From Lepidurus packardi (Eukaryota; Arthropoda; Branchiopoda; Notostraca; Triopsidae), in the NCBI GenBank assembly GCA_023053545.1, contig JAKZAN010000083.1:1-64000 (forward strand): a DNA stretch of 64,000 nt, given 5' to 3'. Position 1 is the stretch's first letter. Each line of letters begins with the position of its first letter. Below the pieces are notes generated by a model. The model saw nothing but the letters and a program-made list of their open reading frames with translations, did not search any database and had not been told where the DNA came from. This document shows, one piece after another, positions 26,941 through 35,900 of this stretch. Position numbers and translations under genes: made by a program.

Positions 26941-29900
26941 TCAGTAATTCATGAAATAAGTAAGAAATTCATGAATTAAGTCAGTAATTCATTAATTAAG
27001 TCAGTACTTCATTAATTAAGTCAGTAATTCATTAATTAAGTCAGTAATTCATGAATTAAGTATCTAATACATGAATTAAGTAAGTAATTCTTGAAATAAG
27101 TCAGTAATTCATTAATTAAGTCAGTAATTCATGAATTAACTCAGAAATTCATTAATTAAGTCAGTAATTCATGAATTAAGTCAGTAATTCATTAATTAAG
27201 TCAGTACTTCATTAATTAAGTCAGTAATTCATTAATTAAGTCCGTAATTCATTAATTAAGTCAGTAATTCATTAATTAAGTTAGTAATTCATGAATTAAG
27301 TATCTAATACATGAATTAAGTAAGTAATTCTTGAAATAAGTCAGTAATTCATTAATTAAGTCAGTAATTTCTTTATCTAAGTCAGTAATTCATTAATTAA
27401 GTCAGTAATTCATGAATTAAGTCAGTAATTCATGAATTTAGTCCGTAATTCATTAATTAAGTCAGTAATTCATTAATTAAGTCCGTAATTATTTATCTAA
27501 GTCCGTAATTCATAATTAAGTCAGTAATTCATTAATTAAGTCCGTAATTATTTATCTAAGTCAGTAATTCCTTAATTAAGTCAGTACTTCATTAATTAAG
27601 TCAGTAATTCATTAATTAAGTCCGTAATTAATTAATTAAGTCAGTAATTCATGAATTAAGTTAGTAATACATGAATTAAGTAAGTAATTCATGAATTAAG
27701 TCAGTAATTCATTAATTAAGTCAGTAATTCATGAATTAAGTCAGTAATTCAGGAATTAAGTCAGGAATTCATGAATTTAGTCAGTAATTCATTAATCAAG
27801 TCAGGAATTCATGAATTAAGTCAGGAATTCATGAATTAAGTCAGTAATTGAATTAAGTAATTAATTCATGAATTAAGTCAGTAATTCATTAATTAAGTCA
27901 GTAATTCATGAATTAAGTATCTAATACATGAATTAAGTAAGTAATTCTTGAAATAAGTCAGTAATTCATTAATTAAGTCCGTAATTATTTATCTAAGTCA
28001 GTAATTCCTTAATTAAGTCAGTACTTCATTAATTAAGTCAGTTATTCATTAATTAAGTCCGTAATTAATTAATTAAGTCAGTAATTCATGAATTAAGTTA
28101 GTAATACATGAATTAAGTAATTAATTCATGAATTAAGTCAGTAATTCATTAATTAAGTCAGTAATTCATGAATTAAGTCAGTAATTCATGAAATAAGTCA
28201 GAAATTCATGAATTAAGTCAGTAATTCATTAATTAAGTCAGTACTTCATTAATTAAGTCAGTAATTCATTAATTAAGTCAGTAATTCATTAATTAAGTCC
28301 GTAATTCATTAATTAAGTCAGTAATTCATTAATTAAGTTAGTAATTCATGAATTAAGTATCTAATACATGAATTAAGTAAGTAATTCTTGAAATAAGTCA
28401 GTAATTCATTAATTAAGTCAGTAATTTTTTTATCTAAGTCAGTAATTCATTAATTAAGTCAGTAATTCATGAATTAAGTCAGTAATTCATGAATTAAGTC
28501 AGTAATTCATGAATTAAGTCAGTAATTCATGAATTAATTCAGTAATTCATGAATTAAGTCAGTAATTCATTAATTAAGTCAGTAAATCATAAACTCAGTC
28601 AGTAATTATTTATCTAAGTCACTAATTCATTAATTAAGTCAGTATTTATTTTATCTAAGTCAGTAATTCATTAATTAAGTCAGTAATTCATTAATTAAGT
28701 CAGTAATTCATGAATTAAGTCAGTAATACATGAATTAAGTAAGTAATTCATGAATTAAGTCAGTAATTCATGAATTAAGTCAGTAATTCATGAATTAAGT
28801 CAGTAATTCATGAATTAAGTCAGTACTACATGAATTAAGTAAGTAATTCATGAATTAAGTCAGTAATTCATTAATTAAGTCAGTAATACATGAATTAAGT
28901 AAGTAATTCATGAATTAACTCAGTAATTCATTAATTAAGTCAGTAATTCATTAATTAAGTCAGTAATTCATTAATTAAGTCAGTAATTCATGAATTAACT
29001 CAGTAATTCATTAATTAAGTCAGTAATTCATTAATTAAGTCAGTAATTATTTTATCTATGTCAGTAATTCATTAATTAAGTCAGTAATTATTTTATCTAT
29101 GTCAGTAATTCATTAATTAAGTCAGTAATTCATGAATTAAGTATCTAATACATGAATTAAGTAAGTAATTCTTGAAATAAGTCAGTAATTCATGAATTAA
29201 GTCAGTAATTCATGAAATAAGTCAGAAATTCATGAATTAAGTCAGTAATTCATTAATTAAGTCAGTACTTCATTAATTAAGTCAGTAATTCATTAATTAA
29301 GTCAGTAATTATTTTATCTAAGTCAGTAATTCATTAATTAAGTCAGTATTTCAATAATTAAGTCCGTAATTCATTAATTAAGTCAGTAATTCATTAATTA
29401 AGTCCGTAATTATTTATCTAAGTCCGTGATTCATTAATTAAGTCAGTAATTCATTAATTAAGTCAGTAATTCATTAATTAAGTCAGTAATTCATTAATTA
29501 AGTCAGTACTTCATTAATTAAGTCAGTAATTCATTAATTAAGTCCGTAATTAGTTAATTAAGTCAGTAATTCATGAATTAAGTTAGTAATACATGAATTA
29601 AGTCAGGAATTCATGAATTTAGTCAGTAATTCATTAATCAAGTCAGGAATTCATGAATTAAGTCAGGAATTCATGAATTAAGCCAGTAATTCATGAAATA
29701 AGTCAGAAATTCATGAATTAAGTCAGTAATTCATTAATTAAGTCAGTACTTCATTAATTAAGTCAGTAATTCATTAATTAAGTCCGTAATTCATTAATTA
29801 AGTCAGTAATTCATTAATTAAGTCAGTAATTCATGAATTAAGTATCTAATACATGAATTAAGTAAGTAATTCTTGAAATAAGTCAGTAATTCATGAATTA

Positions 29901-31880
29901 AGTCAGTAATTCATGAAATAAGTCAGAAATTCATGAATTAAGTCAGTAATTCATTAATTAAGTCAGTACTTCATTAATTAAGTCAGTAATTCATTAATTA
30001 AGTCAGTAATTATTTTATCTAAGTCAGTAATTCATTAATTAAGTCAGTATTTCAATAATTAAGTCCGTAATTCATTAATTAAGTCAGTAATTCATTAATT
30101 AAGTCCGTAATTATTTATCTAAGTCCGTGATTCATTAATTAAGTCAGTAATTCATTAATTAAGTCAGTAATTCATTAATTAAGTCAGTAATTCATTAATT
30201 AAGTCAGTACTTCATTAATTAAGTCAGTAATTCATTAATTAAGTCCGTAATTAGTTAATTAAGTCAGTAATTCATGAATTAAGTTAGTAATACATGAATT
30301 AAGTCAGGAATTCATGAATTTAGTCAGTAATTCATTAATCAAGTCAGGAATTCATGAATTAAGTCAGGAATTCATGAATTAAGCCAGTAATTCATGAAAT
30401 AAGTCAGAAATTCATGAATTAAGTCAGTAATTCATTAATTAAGTCAGTACTTCATTAATTAAGTCAGTAATTCATTAATTAAGTCCGTAATTCATTAATT
30501 AAGTCAGTAATTCATTAATTAAGTCAGTAATTCATGAATTAAGTATCTAATACATGAATTAAGTAAGTAATTCTTGAAATAAGTCAGTAATTCATGAATT
30601 AAGTCAGTAATTCATGAAATAAGTCAGAAATTCATGAATTAAGTCAGTAATTCATTAATTAAGTCAGTACTTCATTAATTAAGTCAGTAATTCATTAATT
30701 AAGTCAGTAATTATTTTATCTAAGTCAGTAATTCATTAATTAAGTCAGTATTTCAATAATTAAGTCCGTAATTCATTAATTAAGTCAGTAATTCATTAAT
30801 TAAGTCCGTAATTATTTATCTAAGTCCGTGATTCATTAATTAAGTCAGTAATTCATTAATTAAGTCAGCAATTCATTAATTAAGTCAGTAATTCATTAAT
30901 TAAGTCAGTACTTCATTAATTAAGTCAGTAATTCATTAATTAAGTCCGTAATTAATTAATTAAGTCAGTAATTCATGAATTAAGTTAGTAATACATGAAT
31001 TAAGTAAGTAATTTATGAATTAAGTCAGTAATTCATTAATTAAGTCAGTAATTCATGAATTAAGTCAGTAATTCATGAATTAAGTCAGGAATTCATGAAT
31101 TTAGTCAGTAATTCATTAATCAAGTCAGGAATTCATGAATTAAGTCAGGAATTCATGAATTAAGTCAGTAATTGAATTAAGTAATTAATTCATGAATTAA
31201 GTCAGTAATTCATTAATTAAGTCAGTAATTCGTGAATTAAGTCAGTACTTCATTAATTAAGTCACTACTTCATAAATTAAGTCAGTAATTCATTAATTAA
31301 GTCCGTAATTCATTAATTAAGTCAGTAATTCATGAATTAAGTCAGTAATACATGAATTAAGTAAGTAATTCATGAATTAAGTAAGTAATTCTTGAAATAA
31401 GTCAGTAATTCATGAATTAAGTCAGTAATTCATGAAATAAGTCAGAAATTCATGAATTAAGTCAGTAATTCATTAATTAAGTCAGCACTTCATTAATTAA
31501 GTCAGTAATTCATTAATTAAGTCAGTAATTATTTTATCTAAGTCAGTAATTCATTAATTAAGTCAGTATTTCAATAATTAAGTCCAGTGATTCATTAATT
31601 AAGTCAGTAATTCATTAATTGAGTCAGTAATTCATTAATTAAGTCAGTAATTCATTAATTAAGTCAGTACTTCATTAATTAAGTCAGTAATTCATTAATT
31701 AAGTCCGTAATTAATTAATTAAGTCAGTAATTCATGAATTAAGTTAGTAATACATGAATTAAGTAAGTAATTTATGAATTAAGTCAGTAATTCATTAATT
31801 AAGTCAGTAATTCATTAATTAAGTCAGTAATTCATTAATTAAGTCAGTAATTCATTAATTAAGTCAGTAATTCATGAATT
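26941..31880 (+). repeat. Block A satellite with 701-bp HOR
   Basis: 20-bp monomers throughout. To about 28400 it repeats the downstream flank of solo LTR 2. From about 29101 to 30985 it is a 701-bp HOR of about 2.7 copies: GTATCTAATAC at 29141, 29842 and 30543; GTCCGTGATTC at 29422, 30123 and 30824; AGCCAGTAATTC at 29681 and 30382, all exactly 701 bp apart. The rest is unphased block A satellite. No gene was seen. Confidence 0.9.
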
Positions 31881-32428
31881 AAGTCATCTAATTCATGAAT
31901 TAAGTCAGTAATTCAATGAAATAAGTCAGTAATTCATGAATTAAGTCAGTAATTCATGAATTAAGTCAGTAATTCATGAATTAAGTCAGTAATTCATGAA
32001 TTAAGTCAGTACTTCATTAATTAAGTCAGTAATTCATTAATTAAGTCAGTAATTATGAATTAAGTCAGTAATTCATGAATTAAGTCAGTAGTTCATGAAT
32101 TAAGTCAGTAGTTCATGAATTAAGTCAGTAATTTATGAATTAAGTCAGTAATTTATGAACTAAGTCCGTAGTTATTTAAATAAGTCAGTAATTTGTGATT
32201 CAATTCATTAATTCATTAACTATTTCAGTAATTCATTATTTTAGTCAGGAATTCATTAATTAAGTCAGTTATTCATGAAATAAGTCAGTAATTCATGACT
32301 TAAGTCAATAGTTCAAGAATTAAGTCAGAAATGCATGAATTAAGTGAGTAATTCATGAATTAAGTGAGTAATTCGTGAATTAAGTAAGTAGTTCATGAAT
32401 TAAGTCAGTATTTCATGAATTAAGTCAG
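31881..32428 (+). repeat. Transition from satellite subfamily A to subfamily B
   Basis: Monomers off the 20-bp register (AAGTCATCTAATTC near 31884, AATTCAATGAAATAAG near 31911, AATTATGAATT near 32050) mark a switch. Downstream the typical variants become GTAGTTCATG, GTCCGTAGTTATTTAAATAAG, GATTCAATTCATTAATTC and GTGAGTAATTCGTG, which are absent or rare before this point. The last ~280 bp match the sequence just upstream of the 5' LTRs at 48257 and 63582, and the intact satellite sites at 41483 and elsewhere. Confidence 0.8.
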
Positions 32429-32582
32429 TGTTCTAGACTACTAATCAAGCTCAAACGTTGGTTGCCCTTTTGACCCAGAGTGACCCATTCCCAGAATGTT
32501 TGGCTCCCCTTTTTGTGTTTCTGTTTTTTTTTCTTCATCCTTTTACCCAAGTCAACGTTGGTCTCCTTTTTACCTTCAGGGA

Positions 32583-32592
32583 TATATATATA
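32583..32592 (+). promoter_or_regulatory. Putative TATA box of the LTR promoter (copy 1)
   Basis: TATATATATA followed by GAGGTGGTGG, about 155 bp into the LTR and 155 bp before AATAAA, a plausible U3 position. The same element is at 38689-38698 (3' LTR), 48411-48420 and in the LTR at 63582. Inferred from sequence only; no start site can be mapped here. Confidence 0.55.
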
Positions 32593-32737
32593 GAGGTGGT
32601 GGCACAGGGATAGGGAAGTTCTTTTTTGGTTCACTACACGTTAAAAATACTTCTCTACGTCCTACGAAACACGATATTAATTTTCCCTCGCGATAGTGTT
32701 GTGTTTTTAAGTGTAAGGCCGTGCATAGGCGTAATTT

Positions 32738-32743
32738 AATAAA
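32738..32743 (+). promoter_or_regulatory. LTR polyadenylation signal AATAAA (copy 1 5' LTR)
   Basis: AATAAA lies 80 bp from the LTR end, downstream of the TATA-like box, as expected for the signal used in the 3' LTR. The equivalent in the 3' LTR is at 38844-38849. Confidence 0.55.
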
Positions 32744-32829
32744 ACCTTTAAAACCCACGTTCACGTTCAACTTACGCACCCACGTTCTCGCATCAACTCA
32801 TCGAACCCTACGCGTTTCTTACAATTTTA

Positions 32830-32847
32830 TGGTGCATCGACCGGGAA
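32830..32847 (+). promoter_or_regulatory. Primer-binding site, tRNA-Gly type (copy 1)
   Basis: TGGTGCATCGACCGGGAA begins 6 bp after the 5' LTR. Its reverse complement ends in TGCACCA and matches the 3' end of animal tRNA-Gly (acceptor stem ending CGATGCACCA) with one base different from the common form I know, at the acceptor-stem pair next to the T arm. tRNA-Gly priming is common in BEL/Pao elements. The match to this host's tRNA cannot be tested here. Confidence 0.8.
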
Positions 32848-32946
32848 ACCCAATAAAGTTCCCAACCAACGTCAAAATCTCGTACTACGAAAAACATCGA
32901 CTATTAAGATCGTTTAACCCCCCAACCCTACGTTCAAACTACGAAA

Positions 32947-35900
32947 ATGGCACAAGCTCCTCCGTTACCCCCTCTCGAATCAGATAACGAAGACGACGAT
33001 GACAACGATCCAAAGACTCTGTACCACCAGCGTACCACAAACAAGAAACGTCTTTTCAAGCTTGCAATCGAAATTCGCGAAAGCATTCTACGTCAAGAGG
33101 CCCGCGACGCCATCGCCGTCCTAAAAAGACAACTTCTCTCGATGCTGAAAGAATGCGAATCAACAAATGAACGATACATCCTCGCAGCGCAACTTGAAGA
33201 CCAGCGTTTACGAACGGCAAGAAATTACCACGCCAAAATTGAAGCCGATATTCTTCCGTACGTCACCGAAATCAACGATTACTTGCATAGGCCTGCAACA
33301 CCTCCAACGGTCACTGTTATTACGCCCAATTCAAACGTCAGTAACCCCAGCGTTTTACAAACGTCCGCTCCAATTAGAGACGATGATTCAGCTCGCATCC
33401 GCCAGATGGAAGAAATAGGAAGACAAATTTCCGAAGCCCAACAGCAGCTGTTACGTCTTCAGAGTTCCGTCATGACGCAAAGAAGCCCAGAAGCCCAATC
33501 TGTTCGCCCAAATCCAGATTCAACGCAAAATCAAAGAGTATCAACACTCTCGCATCCTGGCTCCGCCGACGCCTGGATTCACGGCAACAGCAACACTTCA
33601 GCGCCCTACTTCGGAATGCCATGGGCATCCCCACAACTGGCCAACGTTACTATCAAACCTTTCAACGGAGATCCCCGCGAATGGCACATGTTTATTGCCC
33701 AGTTCAAAAGCCTCATTCACGACGTAGTACCGAGCGACGCGCAAAGAATCGCCTATCTTCGAGAGCTACTGCTTCCGGACGTGCGTGACAGTATTGCTCA
33801 AAGTCTCCACAATCCCGCGCTATATTATCACGCTTTGCAAGACTTACAAGAGCTCTATGGACACCCAAGTATGGTCGCAAGCGCGTACATCAAAACGTTG
33901 CTAAATTTAAACCCCGTCAAACCAAACGACGCTCAATCATTAAGAAAGTTCTTCAACGACCTGCACGGCACAATCCCCATGATGGAAAAGGAAGGACTAA
34001 CGCTCGACCTACAGTCATCAGCCATCCTGGAGCAAGTTTTAACAAAACTTCCTAACAATCTCCGTGCCTCATGGGGCGAAGAAACCTACAGAATCCGAAA
34101 CGAAGAACGACGTTCCCCTACGTTGTACGACCTCGACAAATGGCTAAAAAGGAAAGTAATTGGACAGCAACTCTACCCTCCTTTGTCGGCTAACCAACGT
34201 GAAGCTACCAAATCAACTAAACCCGCAGCAGCGAAAGATCGGCAAAACATCTTGACGACATCAACGAATCCAACGAAACAAGAGATCGTCTGCTCGTTTT
34301 GCGAAAAGCAGCATAAAAATTCCGCCTGTGAAACATTCCGAGACTGCAGCTTGGAAAAACGCACGGAGTTAGTTAAAAACAAAAAATGTTGTTTTCGCTG
34401 CCTAGCCCCAAACCACCAAAGCAAATCTTGCCCGTCAAAACGACTCTGCAACATCAACGAATGCAAAGGGCGACACAATCCACTACTTCACAACGCTCCA
34501 CGAGCATATAACAAACCCAATTCGTCTTCAGACTCGACATCGAACACACCGTCACCGTCTGCAGACTCAACCCACGTCGGTCACGTCAACGTAACGAAAA
34601 ATTCCGACATAGTCCTGCTGCCAGTCGTGCCAATTGTCCTCAGCAATGGCGACAAGCAAATAAAAACGTTCGCGATCCTTGATAAGGGAAGCGAAGCTTC
34701 GCTAATAAAGAAAGACATAGCAAACGCACTTGGTCTCAAAGGCGAACCATATTCGACGACAATGGGTACATTCCACGGGAAGGACCCAGTAATGAAAGGC
34801 CACATCGTCCATCTTACAATCAGTTCGACAATCGGCCAAAAAACCTTTCAAGACGTCAAAGCTTACACCGTTCCGCGAATAGGAATGAGCCGCTGGAGAA
34901 TCAACTGGACAAAAGAGAAATCCCGGTATTCTTACTTGGCCGACCTAAACGTTACGCCCATCGACACAAGCCAGGTCAGCGTCTTAATCGGGCAAAAGGT
35001 ACGAAAAGCACATAGGATTTACGATATACGCGAACCAGACAGCGAAGAAGGCCCCGAAGCAAATCTTACACCCTTCGGCTGGACCATCATTGGCGACTAC
35101 AACGCAAACCACAGAAGTTCCGACAGCCCAAAATCAATCCTGCACGTAAGCGCCCCAAACGATCAACAAATTAATGAAACTTTGCAGAAATTTTGGGAAA
35201 TAGAGGCCTTTGGAACCGTAAAACAGCGTCTCCTACCAGCTAACGAAGAGAAAGCACTGGCAATCCTTCAAGCAACAACTCGCAACGTTGGAAACCGCTA
35301 TGAAGCCGGACTCCTTTGGAAATCCTCCAACCCCGCGCTTCCAGACAACTATACCAACGCTCTCCATCGTTTCAAGCACCTAGAACGACGTTTGTTAAGC
35401 GACGCCAACCTACGACACGAGTACGAAAAAACAATAACGGATTACCTGAGAACAGGGTACGCTGAACCCGTCAACGATGAGAAGTCCAACGAATTCCCCG
35501 GTAAAACATGGTACTTACCACACCATCCCGTACAGCACCCGAACAAACCAGGCAAGATACGCGTCGTTTTCGACACCTCAGCCCAACACCAAGGACGGTC
35601 GCTGAACGATGCCCTGTTGAAAGGTCCCGACTTCCTGACGAACCTAGTCGGAGTTTTCCTACGTTTTCGTCTCAACCCTATCGCTGTCTCAGCCGATATA
35701 GAGAAGATGTACTATCAAGTAAAGATACGTGAAGAAGATAAATCCGCATTTCGTTTTCTATGGAAGAAACCAGGTTCCTCCGAGCTTCCCAAAATCCATC
35801 AAATGACTGTTCATGTCTTCGGCGCGGTCTCAAGCCCCGCCACCTGCATGTTCGCGCTCCAGCTTACCGCCAAGGACAACGAGGAGGCTCACCCGAAAGC

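Larger units (their letters stand above)
32429..32823 (+). repeat. 5' LTR of BEL/Pao copy 1
   Basis: A 395-bp terminal repeat from TGTTCTAGAC to TTCTTACA, ending 6 bp before the primer-binding site. It holds a TATATATATA stretch (32583-32592) as likely promoter and an AATAAA signal (32738-32743). It keeps C at 32605, shared with both 3' LTRs, where the 5' LTRs of copies 2 and 3 have A. Confidence 0.96.

Noticed and set aside
32425-32779. Antisense 67-69-codon ORFs in the LTRs (also at 38558, 48253, 54386 and 63578)
   Set aside because: Low-complexity antisense readings of LTR sequence, repeated only because the LTRs are repeated.
32721-32987. 88-codon + strand ORF spanning LTR end and leader (again at 48549)
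   Set aside because: It begins with GTG inside the LTR, crosses the primer-binding site and overlaps Gag-Pol out of frame. Only its ATG-initiated part was kept, as a possible uORF.
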